From Kryptolebias marmoratus (Eukaryota; Chordata; Actinopteri; Cyprinodontiformes; Rivulidae): a stretch of DNA of 64,000 nucleotides. The DNA lies in the NCBI RefSeq assembly GCF_001649575.2, contig NC_051443.1, positions 22,319,982 through 22,383,981 on the forward strand, given 5' to 3'. This document shows positions 50,004 to 62,169 of this stretch, in pieces. A model generated the notes under the pieces. The model had not been told where the DNA came from. It was given only the letters and a program-made list of their open reading frames with translations, and ran no database searches. The stretch's first letter is position 1; each line of letters starts with the position of its first letter. The position numbers and the translations under genes were made by a program.

Positions 50004-50435
50004 TGTGCATTCATAAGAATACGTATTTCACATGGTAGATGTGCACATCATGACATAATACAGGAGATGAATCCACACATTTTCTATATACCATCAAAAA
50101 GGTATAAAGAACAAGTGCTACTGCCAGTTGGTGAGAGTGAGGTTGAGGTAACAGTGATAAGGAAGATGATGTTACAGTGGCTATCCGGCAGGGAGAGAGT
50201 GAGGATTGAGAGGAAGATAGAAACAAGGATGAAGACAGAAGTACCACGATAGCAGAAAATGAACAGGATCCAGATCAGAGTGAGAATGAGGAATTTGGTG
50301 ATGATTAAAATTGAGGTAAAGTAGCAGGCTTGATTAGAGTTATTATAGTACATGTAATTTGTAACTTTTTTCTATGTCCTCTATGTTGTTTTTGTGTTTG
50401 TGCTTGACATCATAATGCATATTTTAGAGGGTTAA
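49626..50435 (+). mobile_element. piggyBac-like element, short non-autonomous or decayed
   Basis: TTAA at 49626-49629 followed by CCCTCTA, and TAGAGGG followed by TTAA at 50425-50435, give an inverted TTAACCCTCTA at both ends. TTAA target duplication and CCC-start ends are the hallmarks of piggyBac transposons. At 810 bp it is far too short for a transposase of about 600 residues. Inside, at about 50125-50310 on the plus strand, a broken reading frame is strongly acidic (ESEVEV, then DKEDDVTV, ENEQDPDQSENEEFGDD), which resembles the acidic N-terminus of piggyBac transposases. The catalytic part is missing. A (CA)n array sits in the middle. Family assignment rests on the ends. Confidence 0.6.
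49957..50000. repeat. (AC)n microsatellite
   Basis: About 21 AC units, preceded by an ATACATATAT stretch, within the piggyBac-like element. Confidence 0.95.
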
Positions 50436-52312
50436 AATACAAAAGAATTGGCCCAACATTTATGAATTATGTATTTCAGATAAATACAGAGGAAAGCTTA
50501 TTCTCTTGAGACACTGGCATTAAAGAAGGATGAAGGGCTTTGATGCACCAAACCTTTTTCTTTTTTAACCTTTGGTCACATTTAGGTTCCTTTACAGCTG
50601 TCATCACATTAAAGTTCACTGTCAAAAAATGTCAAACTTGACAGTATTAAAAACAGCTTCAGCGTGATCTGAAATCTCAAAACCTCATGTACCACTATAA
50701 GTCTCAACACTAAAAGTACTTGCAGAAAATCTGTTGTTCATCAAGTGCTAGAGCTTAATAGGGTGCATCATTATGTGTTGTATGCCTTGGCATTACCTAT
50801 CAGATGACATTAGCATGAAGAAGGAAATTAAAAAAAAACTCCCTCATGCTAATTTTTACTTCTTGAAATCTATGTGAACATTACCTGCATGTGTTTCAGC
50901 AAACAATGACTGGCACCATACCTCCTAGTGAACCAGAATACTTTATAGGGTAATTCAAAGCCTCTTAATTTTGCACAATCTGCTAAAAAGACATGATAAT
51001 CGTCACTCTGAAATCTGTCCTCACATTGCTTTTGTGTTGATAGCTATGTACATTTTATAAATCGTGAAACACTCAGTTTTGTGTCATTTTTGAAAGTGCT
51101 TGTGAAATGAAGTCATATTTTTCATGTCAGGGAGACCGTGCATCTTCCATAACCGGGGACTATAAAAACCATAATCAGACAACTGTAAAACACTTCCTTA
51201 TGTAGATACACTGCCATTTTCACAACAGCTCTAATTTGTTGGAAGTCATCAGTGACTCTTAAAAGCCCCAAATCCCATAACTTAATTTTTACTGCTTTCC
51301 AGTGCCCTTTAGAAGTTTTGTTTCGTTTTGCCTTCATGCTTTTATGAGTAGCTATGGAGGAGTCAGCGGTGCCACAGGCGCACAATGCTAATGCCTCCAC
51401 AGGCTTTAGCAGCATTACTGTTCAAAAGTCTGCTGTTTTTCCTGCCAAACACTTTGATCCTCTCAAGTCACGGCATTGTGGCATGTAGAAGCATAACAAA
51501 GTAAAAAGAAGATGCAAAATACAGCCATTAAACTGCTTATTTGTCTTTGCTTAAAAAATAATAAAAATCCTTATTTTATCTTAATCCCATTGTCTGTAAA
51601 ACCTTGAAGGGAGGTTGAAATTGTCAATTTACAATTTTTTACCGTGAAATCTGTGTTTTCTTTTCTTTTCTTTTAACTGTAAGGAACTGACAGTTCCTTC
51701 ACTTCACTTTTTTAACCTAATGTTTTTATTTATGTATAAAAAGGTACAAAATTTATTGTGGGGAAAAACAGAAAGAAAGTATAAAAACTTTACAATAAAG
51801 TGTTTTCCCTGTTCCAACATTGACCTTTTTTAAGTCTTGAGATAAATCACCATAATTCTCTTTGGGTCATTTATATTTAATGTCGGCAGTAATTCATATT
51901 TGATGTTGGCTTTTGTTGTTTATATTAGGAGTTTTTGCATGGCGATAATATACAGCTTTGTGTCGTTGTATAAAATGTTTGCTGCAGCTAAGAACCAAAA
52001 ATGCATTTCTCATAGCAGCAAATTAAATAAGTGCGCAAAGGCCAAGACTGAAAGTTGTAAATATAATGGAACAGGAAATAATGAGTGGGCATGTTAACAT
52101 ATTGTGATACTCTCACCGCTTTTAAATCTATTCTAATTTAAACCTAATTAGTCACCAATTTGTTTTGAACCATAGTTTTGGCAGCAGAGATGGCATTAAT
52201 GGTAGTGAGAGTGATTTACTAGGGCGGCATTTCTAGCATGTGCATGTTTTTGGATTTGTTATCAACATATGATGATCCTACAGGCTTCAAATTATGGGTA
52301 AAGCACACAAAG

Positions 52313-52348
52313 TTATTATTATTATTATTATTACTATTATTATTATTT
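52313..52348. repeat. (ATT)n microsatellite
   Basis: Trinucleotide repeat with one imperfect unit (ACTATT), about 12 units. Confidence 0.9.
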
Positions 52349-52589
52349 AAGAATACTTCATTGTTCTGGAATCATGTCAGTGCATAACACTCAACTACTT
52401 TCCTCAGGAAAAATAAATAAATAAAATCTCAAAATAAATATTAATGCCTTTAACAACTGTAGCTCACAGCATTTAAAAGCTTTAATAGGTTTTCTTGGGT
52501 CTAAGTTGGGATTATGTTTTCAACAGTTTGACAGTTTTCAATTATGAGCATGCAAATTAACACAAACCCCCTCCATTAATTCAAATCAG

Positions 52590-52830
52590 TATACCATATT
52601 CATGCAGCCTCTGCAATGAGTAAATCTTTCAGCAGGACCAAGCGTGCATGTGGTTTTTATGTGTGTTCGTGTGTGAATGACTCTGCATCGCTGCGTGGGT
52701 GAACCACGTCTTTTAGATGTCTGCTGCTGTAGCATGCGGGGGTTGTCAGCTCTGCTCAGATGTTGCTAGGCGGGCATCAATGACACGAAGCTCACCAGTC
52801 AGCTTTTCACCAGAGCAGCGTGTCTGAGGA
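52590..52830. other. candidate conserved non-coding block
   Basis: This holds CATTCATGCAGCCTCTGCAA, GCGTGCATGTGG, CATCGCTGCGTGGGTGAACC, GTAGCATGCGGGGG and GTTGCTAGGCGGGCATC. Base composition is balanced and CpG-containing, with GCATG/CATGC motifs recurring, and no coding frame. The GTTGCTAGG-like text recalls an RFX half-site. Confidence 0.25.
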
Positions 52831-53559
52831 GGTGTGAAGATAAACACCGTCGGCTTGTTTTCAGACAGCCCATTTGGATGTGTAAATGCATGTGTGCATT
52901 AAAGAAAACAAAACAATGCAATAAATAAATAAATAAAAATGAGAAATCACGACCAAGTTTTAATTCACAGTGCATTTCTATGTAACTAGATAAAATGACA
53001 AAAAGTAGTACCAATAATATAACAGGAATAAAAAATTAAAAAATAAAACTTAAACCAGGTTTTTGAACTTGGTTGAAAAAACAGGTTTTACTCAAACATC
53101 TACCTAATTTTTCTGCTGTTTATTTTTTACCAGATGCTTGTAATACTAGTTAATTTCTGATGAATTTCCTTTGGCAACAATCAGGACACTTTCTATAAGA
53201 CTGTGAGATTAGATTTTAGACATTCTGTAATAATTGCAGAGAACTTTAAAAATGAAAAATACATATATGAATAAAAAGCCAATGGACACAACTAGTAAAC
53301 ACTGCATTCCCCACATAACACTCCATGCTAAAAGTTCCCACTGCAATGACTCAAAATGACATCTTTATTATTTTGTTCAGATCTTTCCTGGATTCAAGTC
53401 TTTATCAAAGCTGTTCTAGCTGATATCTGTAACTTTGACTTCCCTCTCTCTGGGATTTAAGAGGCCTCCCATAACTGTGGTAGTTTAGAGCCAGTTAACT
53501 TCAGTGTCACAGTGTAAATCCTTGACACTTTCTCTTGGAATTGTGTGATAAAATGAGCC

Positions 53560-53660
53560 CACCTGTTCACATTTTAAACTAATTGATTCTATAAACAAGC
53601 CCTTAGCCGCCGACTAATTCCTTAATGATCGAAGGTCATTTTATGTGCAGTGACTCTTGA
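53560..53660. other. candidate conserved non-coding block
   Basis: This has AACTAATTGATTC, CCGCCGACTAATTCC and TTAATGATCGAAGG within 60 bases. Dense TAAT/ATTA homeodomain-like cores in a non-repetitive stretch suggest an enhancer, unproven. Confidence 0.25.
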
Positions 53661-53963
53661 TCACAGGTCTCAGACACTACACACTGACAGGCAAAGTTGC
53701 AAATGCATAGAGAAATTTGCTTGATAAGCTTTTTTTTTTTTAACAAAAAAAAGTCAGAGGAAATACCGTGGAAAGACAGGGAAGGAGAAAGGAGGATTGA
53801 GGACCCCTTCATGCACCAATGAGTGCCCACTGTCGGCTCATCACAACCGCCTCCCGTTCTACACGACGTACAGTAAAGGAGCTTCTGCAGGCCACAGCAA
53901 ATGGGCCATGAAATGTTACTCAATGCTCAACACATTTCTTAGCACGGTTTGCTCTCTCTCTCA

Positions 53964-53989
53964 CACATGCACACACACACACACACACA
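53964..53989. repeat. (AC)n microsatellite
   Basis: About 12 AC units with a TGC interruption near the start. Confidence 0.9.
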
Positions 53990-54435
53990 TATAGCACTAC
54001 ACACAATTACAACAACTAATGAGGGCAAAGGCTGAATATCGGTGGAACAATGTAAATGAGAAAGAAAACTAGCTGTATACAATAACCTCTTTTTGATGTT
54101 CCAAGTTTATTCTGACTTTCATGCTGTCTTGTCTAGTAGTGTGATTGGGGTACAAAACTGACAATTTTTTAATTTATTTATGACTTCTTTACAATATAAA
54201 ACTGAAGGAAACATGATTTTATTATAGTGACTTGTTTGTATAAATTTAGTAGCAGATGAAAACAAACAAACAAAAAGGCATTACATTTACTACTTCATTT
54301 ACATTGAACATATTGTTCTTTTCTATGTAATATTTTTAAAATTAGATTAAAATGGAGAGTAATTTTAGTATCCAAGATGCAAATTCATTATTTTTGCTCA
54401 ATATCAGCATTGATGGAGGAATTATATATTCTCTC

Positions 54436-54613
54436 TGGGATGAGAATGCCTTGGGATCCCCCAGGAGGAGCTGAAGAGTGTTGCTGGGAAAACAGATGTC
54501 TGGGTTTCCCTCTTGGACCTGCTGCCTCCGCAAGCCGACCTCAGATAAGCGGTCGAAGATGGATAGATGGTTGGAAAGATGGATGGATGGATGGATGGAT
54601 GGATGGATGGATG
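54436..54613 (+). mobile_element. LINE 3' end with ATGG tail
   Basis: A frame at 54440-54550 on the plus strand carries the familiar LINE C-terminal pattern: [16 protein letters not shown] text (usual form GIPPEELE), then a CLGFPL stretch and ASRP. It ends with GATAAGCGGTCGAAGATGGA and about seven ATGG units (54582-54613). The element is 5'-truncated. The same 3' end occurs inverted at 12087-12190. Confidence 0.7.
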
Positions 54614-57061
54614 TTCAAAATCATCTATCTGGCACAGTGTCACAGATTATGTGTAGCACTAAACAATATGTTGATTAATTTTCTGTCTGAAAACCCATCC
54701 TACTTTTTGTCTGCTAAAGTGTTTTTCTCTGATCATCCCTTTCATTTTTTTCTTTTCATTTGTTTTAAACTGCACTTGCATTTCCCATTTCTTTGTTGTT
54801 CCTCATTCCATAATTTCTCACTTTTAGACATCTCTTTTCACATATTTGTCAAAAATAATTATGAATTATGTGGTGTAATTGTAGTTATTTTAAAAGCTTA
54901 AACTTCTCTACTTCATTGTCTGCCATCCACAACTTCTAAAAACTAATCTTTGACCTTACTTTTTGGCTTGGAATATCCTAACGATTATAAAAAGTCCACA
55001 CAGTTTCAGTCATCTTCACACTCAGTTTCATTTTTCCTGAAAAAAAACAGTGTCTAGGCTGGTCTGTGTTATTTTTTTTATCTCAAAAACAAGACAAATG
55101 ATGCCTGTACTAGCGATGGAAAAAGTCGAAAAAGAAAGTAAGGTTATACATGAGTAATGGGTCATCTTCTTGTTCAATGATAAATAAATGTGTTGCCAAA
55201 ACATCTTGCACAGCATTTCTTCAAAGGAACCTATGATAGCAGTAATTGTATTGCATTTAGTAACTAGTACTTTAGCCTTTCTAACTCATGCAGAGTCAGC
55301 AAGGTCTCTTTTTTTTTGTTCCAAATTACCACTGAATCTGTTAGGCAGATTTTTCAAATAAGCCATTAATCGACCCTCCCAGAGAAGAAATTAAGCATCA
55401 TAATGATTATTGATCATTTCTATGATTATAAATGTTATGTCATTGCTTTATTACCTCAATAAAAGTAACTTTTCAATATTAAGTAAATATATACAAAATT
55501 ATATGACCCATGACAGAGAGGCTGACATTAAATCTAGGTGGTGTAAAAGTGTAACCTTACAGCAGGAGCTGTGTACAGCTAGAGCCATCTGTGGCAATTT
55601 ATTATCTATATACATGCAAATGATCAAAGTCAAGGCACGCCGGTGTTATTTCATGGCCTAACAAACAACCCTCAATTGCTTCCAGCTCCATTTATACTGT
55701 AAATCGCCTGCACACATTGACGAGTGTCCAAATGCATATTAAGAAGGCAAAGAGACTAGCTGAGAACAATTTGTTGTTTCATTTTTGCTGTCCCATTAAA
55801 AATGTGAAATTCTAAGACCCCTCGCTTGGAGATCCTTTGCGTTAGGTTTTGCTTCAAGTCACGGAGGCAGAGAGTCTGAGTAATGAGCATGACCCAACAT
55901 AAACGCTGTGTGGCCAACTTGGCTCTGCACTGGGAGCATCAGTCGCACTTTAATCAGGGATATTGGGGAGGAGTGTGCCTAGGAAGGCATGCCGAGGCTT
56001 TTAAAGACCTGACTAATAAGATATGTCAAAGGGACCTGGGTGCAGTCAGTGCAGGTTTGCAGACCCTCCCTATCGGCTTTGTATCCAACCTCACTATGCC
56101 CGGCAGCAAAAGCATTTGAACACAGATGGTCTTTTAACAAAGCAGGATCTTCTCTGATACAAACAAACAGAACCATGTTTCTCCAAGCAACATTTGACAT
56201 GTTTTTAATTTTTTTTTTTTTTTTTTTCAGTTGCATTTTATTTCTTTGTTTTCCTCTCAGCATAAGGTCGAAGACTATTTTCATTTCTTCTTTTTTTTTT
56301 TTTGAAAAAAGTCCAACAGAGTTTCAGCTTTCAAATCAACACCCTTTCCAAATGAAATGTGTTTATACTACTCAGTTTTTATTTTAGCTTGGCAAAGAGC
56401 TCCTTATCCATAAACACACACAGGTCAGATATGCCCATTAGCAAATTAGGACCAGGTGTCAGAGGAGATCAGAAAGCAAGAGAAACATAGTCGCACCAGG
56501 GAACCAACTGTGGAAATAAAATAAAAGCTTAGCATTACAACAAAAAACAAGACAACCCTATCAAAACACAACACAAAATTTAAAACCACTGAGACTAAAA
56601 CCATGGATATTACAAAATGAAGAATCTATATAACATGGCAAATGCACATGCGTATATGTACTGTAAATTTTAATTTGTCCTCTTTTTTATTGTAACACAC
56701 ATAGAAATAGTCCTTGGTCTAAATTAGAAATATTACATAAATTAAGTTAAAATACATTAATGGCATGAAATTGTGTAAGGGGTATTTCACACATGAATCT
56801 ATCATTGCATCTTCGATCAAATACAGTAAATATATCTGTTAACAATTCTACCTTCCATCTATTACTCAGACTGGCTTTGTTGTGTTTATTGTCTGTGCAG
56901 ATTGCCGGAACCAAAACCAACTGTGACCTTGGAGGAAGTACGGTAAAGTCACAGTCAAATTTATTTGAATATTGCATTTCATAATTTGAGACCAAATCAG
57001 TATGTTAGAAATTAAATAAATACATACAAATCTTAAATAAAATAAAAAGGTACATTCTATG
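54614..57061. other. non-coding DNA, contains one complex block (55690-56120)
   Basis: No exon or mobile element recognised. Long poly-T runs occur at 56208-56229 and 56290-56302. Confidence 0.45.
55690..56120. other. candidate conserved non-coding block, possibly exonic
   Basis: About 430 bases of non-repetitive, balanced sequence, for example TTGACGAGTGTCCAAATGCA, AACAATTTGTTGTTTCATTT (contains the SOX-type inverted pair ACAAT/ATTGT), GAGTAATGAGCATGACCC and CTTTAATCAGGGATATTGGG. Open frames of 60-100 codons exist on both strands (for example 55883-56119 on the plus strand) but resemble no protein I know. Confidence 0.3.
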
Positions 57062-57352
57062 GGCAGGTTGCCAGTCTAACACAGGGCTAGCAAGTTTGCC
57101 TTTCACCTGAGGCCTGTGTGGAGTTTGCATATTCTCACTGTGAATGATTAAGTTTTATTTAGGGACTCCAGTTTTGTCTCACAGACCAAAAACATATATG
57201 TAAAGTAAAAGCGTGAATGATTTTTTTTTTTTTTTTTGTGTGTGGCTCTGTGATGGACTTGCAACCTGTCCAGAGTGTACCTTGCCTCTTGCACAATGAA
57301 AGCTGGAGTTAGACACCAGTTCCCCTGTGACCCTGTATGAAAACAGTGAGTA
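57062..57352 (+). mobile_element. tRNA-like SINE, copy 5
   Basis: GGCCTGTGTGGAGTTTGCAT, GACTCCAGTTTTGTCTCACA, GTGATGGACTTGCAACCTGT, GTACCTTGCCTCTTGCACAA and a CCTGTGACCCTGTATG end match the SINE block order. A poly-T run of about 18 (57220-57237) interrupts it. The ATGG tail is lost. Confidence 0.65.
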
Positions 57353-58227
57353 AAAAACAAACATAAAAAACTAAATAAAATAATGAAATAATGGATTTTT
57401 TTTCTTTACAACTTATTTACTTGGTTTCTGTCTGGTGGTTGTGTGTGAATTATTATTATTATTATTCTGTTAATAATGTGATACCCATAACCAGTTTTTT
57501 GCCCAGCAGTGTCAGCTGGAAAAGGCAAGTGATAAATGTTCATCTGTACCATATTGTTAAAATGATACCAGAATAAAGGTAAATACATTGGCATTAACTC
57601 TAGTAACACATTCTACCTCAAAAACATGATTAAAACATGATACTTTGCTGCATGAACAACTGAACATTAATTTCCTTAAATTTACAGCGACAAGTTTTAC
57701 TGTGTACAATTGCACACAGACATGCATAAAAGTTCAGCAGAATCAAAGCCACTAACAGAAATTAAAGCGATAACAATTACTTATTTGGCAGTAATTATAA
57801 TAGATTATGCAGTGTTGAATTAATGAGGAGGCGTATGTTTTCATCTGAAAAGGTAATTAGCCACAGGACTCGAGTTATCGCAAGAAAATCCAGGTCGTTC
57901 CAGGGGATCCCTTGGGGGGACGGTTTTGCATACGCTAACGGCAGAGCAAATCCCTCAAGAGAGAACCTTTCCGCTGAGAAACTCTGACCTGACAGTTTCT
58001 TTGAGGCTACAACATATCTCGTCTGAATTTTAATAAGAAGCAGTGCAAATGGGATTGAGATGTAGTCTTCCAGAAGCAGGAATTTGTTGAAAATAAGGTG
58101 TTTGATCACTGTGTGCACTGTGATGAATGGTTCTTTTATTTACATTAGAACAGATACATTTAAATATGTAACTCTACAATAAAATGTATGTCTGTCTGTG
58201 TTTGTATACTTTTATCTATAGCTATAA
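57353..58227. other. non-coding DNA with one complex block
   Basis: AT-rich with a short (ATT)n run at 57450-57465. It includes the block 57800-58090 listed separately. No exon recognised. Confidence 0.45.
57800..58090. other. candidate conserved non-coding block
   Basis: About 290 bases of balanced sequence with CpG sites, including GGTAATTAGCCACAGGACTC, CGTTCCAGGGGATCCC, GCATACGCTAACGGCAGAGC and CAGCGACAAG-like flanks. GGTAATTAG is a homeodomain-type site. No coding frame of interest. It is a plausible deeply conserved enhancer. Confidence 0.3.
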
Positions 58228-58310
58228 TCATCAATTTGAGGCTCATGGGCCAACTCTGGCCCACAAGCTCATCGTACTGGGCCTGAAAAGCAATACACTA
58301 ATAAATCAAA
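58228..58310 (+). mobile_element. hAT-like transposon end, fragment
   Basis: TCAATTTGAGGCTCATGGGC followed by CAACTCTGGCCCACAAGCTC and a GGGCCTGAAAAGC block follows the pattern of common vertebrate hAT terminal sequences (usual form AAACTTGAGGCCCGCGGGCC). The other end was not found and the boundaries are uncertain. Confidence 0.4.
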
Positions 58311-59808
58311 AGTAATCAGACACAGTAATCACTTTGTTCACTCATAACATGTGATCAGACCTCAGACTTCAGATGCAGGCTTTCTGAAGTCACAGGGTTT
58401 GAAGAAGAGCTAAAATGTGGAAGGTCTACCTTTAGGTTCAGTGTCTGTCTTTTTTGATGATCTTAACTGTTAAGTTTTTTGAAAATGTGCTATGTAGTTG
58501 GAGCAGGAGTTCACTGCAGATGAATTAGTTGAAATATTTGCTCCTTGTATGTGCCTATTGTAGCTTCATTCAAATGGCAGTACAGTAAACCCATTTTTGA
58601 GCAATACATTGCTTTTTGTGTTTTTTACATTATCTACCAAAAAAAACTTTTGTCAGTTAGTTATATTAGATTTACATTGTTATGCTATTTAACATTTTTA
58701 TTAATGTATCAATTGTTTTTGTTTTACATATTTATAACTTATTCATGGTGATTTATAGGTTCGGTTACAATCAAAACTTCTCAGTGTCCCCCCTCTAAAT
58801 AAATAAATAACATTGTATAGCACCTTTAAAAATTGAGAGCAGGGTGAACCTATTTGTAGCAGAAAAAAATAATATTAAGTAAAACGAACCCATTATAATT
58901 ACCAAATCAAAGACGTAACCAAGTACAGCCAGTGTTTCTGTTGATGTTGCCATTCCTAGGTTTTTGTGAGTCTGTGTTCTCACAGCTGCTGTAGGGGCTG
59001 GGTATTGTAATTACAGATGTCTGCACTGTAATTTGACCTTTGGTGCTTTTTCTCACCCCGTACAAGTGGGAACAGACATATCTGTCTGTCACGGATACGA
59101 GGAGAAAAAGTACAAAAGTGTTTTCCTTTTCCTCTGTTTTGCTCTTTTTCTTAATGAGGGTCAAAGACAAAATGTTTTTTTTTATATTGTTCAGCCTTCA
59201 ATTATAATCAGGGCTTCAGTTGACAGAACTGTGCAGAGATTCATGAGCTGTGATAAAGAAGTCAGCTTGATAATTTATTGATGACAAAAACAATACGTTC
59301 ACTTTGTTATTTAGCCACATCTTTTAACTTGTAACTCACGCAAAAAGAAGAACACATGTTGCTGAAAGATGAGACAAGTAAACACATGGTAAAGACTGTG
59401 TTTGCCAGACAAATAATAATAAAAACTGCTTGTATCCCCAATTCTCAGATAAATATTTAATCATATAGCTTTTTCAGATGGCTATTGTTGTGGAGCAACA
59501 ATATTGAAATGTTTTTTAGTGAAATTACTGCAACAGCTCTAATGGCACCCCCTCCTCCTTTATGTTTCTCCCACACTACCTGGTATGGTATGCAGCAGGA
59601 TTTACACATGCGCTTGGAAATGCACGGTCCATTAACATAAACCCACATACAGTACAGTAACCCTTGAGCAAATAATATTCAAATGCATAACGTTGGAACA
59701 AAATAAAAGAAAGACACAATGCTTTCAATGAAAATACAGGTAATTTCAAGGACTGGGGAATAAAAAGTTAAGGGTTTGAAGAAAGAAAGAAGATTGTATA
59801 TAGAAATT

Positions 59809-59860
59809 TGTGTGTGAGTGTGTGTGTGTGACGGGGTGGGGTGGGGTGGGAGGGGGTCCT
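59809..59860. repeat. GT-rich and GGGGT-rich simple repeat
   Basis: TGTGTGTGAGTGTGTGTGTG is followed by GACGGGGTGGGGTGGGGTGG. The second part is a G-rich run of five-base units that could fold as a G-quadruplex on the plus strand. Confidence 0.85.
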
Positions 59861-60658
59861 ATTACATGCTTTTATAATAGTATACCTGTTGTAGATAGCT
59901 CTTTGAATAAAAAAAAAGTAAATTAGTTCTGAGCACATTGATGAGCCAGTGGCTAGTTTGAGTATGGTAAAAATCAAAGCAGATTTCTGCCATCTTAAAA
60001 AAAAAATCAACACTCATTTACAAGACTTCAGAAATTACACTGCCGAGTCATTCACACACAAAAAAAACAGACCAGTTAATTTTTTTTTATTCTAAATCCT
60101 CAAAACCCCTCATTAGTATTTTATATTAGAAAAAAAAATAACTCATAGCTGCAAAACTTAAAATGACTCGTTTACCACCTGCAGAGTTTTGTGCGGTGCA
60201 GGATTCCATGGCACTTCTGTTACGAGATAAGGTTACATAGCCGGAGTAAGAGAATCAAAAGGAAGCCAAAACCTGACAGAAATTTTAAAAAACAAAATAC
60301 CCCAGTGTGGCACACTATGGCCAACAGTCAGTCTAAGCCTGCAGTGATGTGTCTTCATGCACTGTCAGGCTCCATGTCACTGCCACTCCTACATCTCCAA
60401 CTTGCATCATTCGTTTTCTCTTTTCTGATAGCTCTCCCTGCTTTTACCATTTTCTAATTTTTAAGGATGCAAATCCAAACCAAATATGATCTTAATTTAA
60501 TAGCTGCATATATAATTGTGCAGTCTGTGATCAACAAATACTAACCAAGGTCCTATAAAGCCCTATTTTAATCATTTGATTTGATTTCACACTGTTATGG
60601 TGTAAAACTTAAAAGTTAGCAATATTATTACAGTGTGCATTTTCTCATTAAAGATGAT

Positions 60659-60660
<2 letters not shown>

Positions 60661-60692
<32 letters not shown>
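60661..60692. repeat. (AT)n microsatellite
   Basis: Sixteen perfect AT units. Confidence 0.95.
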
Positions 60693-60696
<4 letters not shown>

Positions 60697-61581
60697 AACA
60701 CATGCATTTTGAGCTGAAACTTAGTGCTTTGTCTTGAGGTAAACTGTTGTCATGATTCTATTTTCTCAACTCAGAGAAATGCGGGACAAACCTGACAAGC
60801 CTATCCTCTGGTGACTAGCTGACTAATGAGCTGGCAGATTGCAGACACAGCTGACATATTGCGGAAAAAAAATCAGATAAAATAAAAGCTCTTTTGAGCA
60901 AACCTTGTCATATCTTTTGTGCTCGGAACTAATAAATCGTTTAGCTGTGAAACTCTCTAAGCCGCAGTTGTCTGAGCTGGGTGGGGTGTCTGTCCAAAGA
61001 AGTGCTCTTGAGTCCATCTTGGTAATAGTAATAGATAGCTTGTCAATACTCAAAAAGTTGTGTCACTCATTCAGCCAAACTGTAAAGTTATTAAACTTCC
61101 ATCTTTATAAAGCCAAAAATCCATGTGCTGTTATAATCAGAAATGTCTTTTCATTTTTTCACTTCATGCAGGTCCACAATACTGGCTGCTATAGACTGAA
61201 ACTGTAATCCTCAGTTCTACTCAAACCCATGTTTTAATGACTGGGTTGCTCAACAAAACACATAGACAAACGAAGCAAAGCTAATTTCAAAGTGCTGACT
61301 ATTAAAACAAAAATTCCTAACATAACATTGCAGCACTGTGAGAACAACACATGCAACACAGAAGACAGGAGTGATCTTCAGCTAAATATGGTTCCCGCCT
61401 GAGTTGGTTCTGTTTCCATTTAGTATAACAGACAACTTTAATATATCGGAACTTAGGAAATTATGTCATACAACCACATCTGTCTTAGGGCAAGACCATA
61501 AAACCCTTGAATGCCGATACCCAGCTTCATACCCTCTTCAGATAGAACATGTACTTGCAGGGGGTGATAATTGTATTACAG

Positions 61582-61631
<50 letters not shown>
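61582..61631. repeat. (ATA)n microsatellite
   Basis: About sixteen perfect AAT units. On the plus strand one frame reads poly-Asn, which is a chance product. Confidence 0.95.
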
Positions 61632-61632
<1 letters not shown>

Positions 61633-62169
61633 CAACATTATTATTTTATCATTTATGTGTCCTTTTAGAGCTAGAGATACTTCTTTAGATTTATTTTACT
61701 TTATTTCCAAGCCCATTATTGTGTCTGACCTAGTTTCAATTCTAGTGGAAGTTAACATGAAAAAAGGCTGCATGGATAATTACAAGGCAAGTGCATGGAT
61801 AGGTGTTTGTGGAGGTCTGACCTAAATTCTTTGTTATCACTGGTATTATTTTGATTCCTTTATTTTACTGTTTCACTCTGCATTTCTTTCTTTTCGGTGG
61901 TTATGCAAGTCATGATTTCTTTTTTTTTTATTCTCTCTTTTTATGCTACTTTAAATTTATGGGTTGCCATGTTCTAGTCATTGGAGAATGGGATTTCGAG
62001 ATTGTTGTTGATGACCAAGCAGGCAAGTCCTTACAGAAATCAAATACCCTTAATTTAACATGTTTGTCACATCTGATGACATGGGGGAAAACAAATGAGG
62101 ACATGTAGAACTGGGATGTCAAGCAAAACACATACAGAAATATGTACAGCAAAGTGTAAACCTCAAGGT

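Larger units (their letters stand above)
50436..54435. other. non-coding DNA, no gene seen
   Basis: AT-rich. It contains an (ATT)n array (52313-52348), an (AC)n run (53964-53989) and two complex blocks listed separately (52590-52830 and 53560-53660). No exon recognised. Confidence 0.45.
58311..62169. other. non-coding DNA with microsatellites, no gene seen
   Basis: AT-rich sequence. Microsatellites at 59809-59860, 60661-60692 and 61582-61631 are listed separately. No exon recognised. Confidence 0.45.

Noticed and set aside
61404..61688. frame with poly-asparagine
   Set aside because: The asparagine run is simply the (AAT)n microsatellite; nothing else in the frame looks coding.
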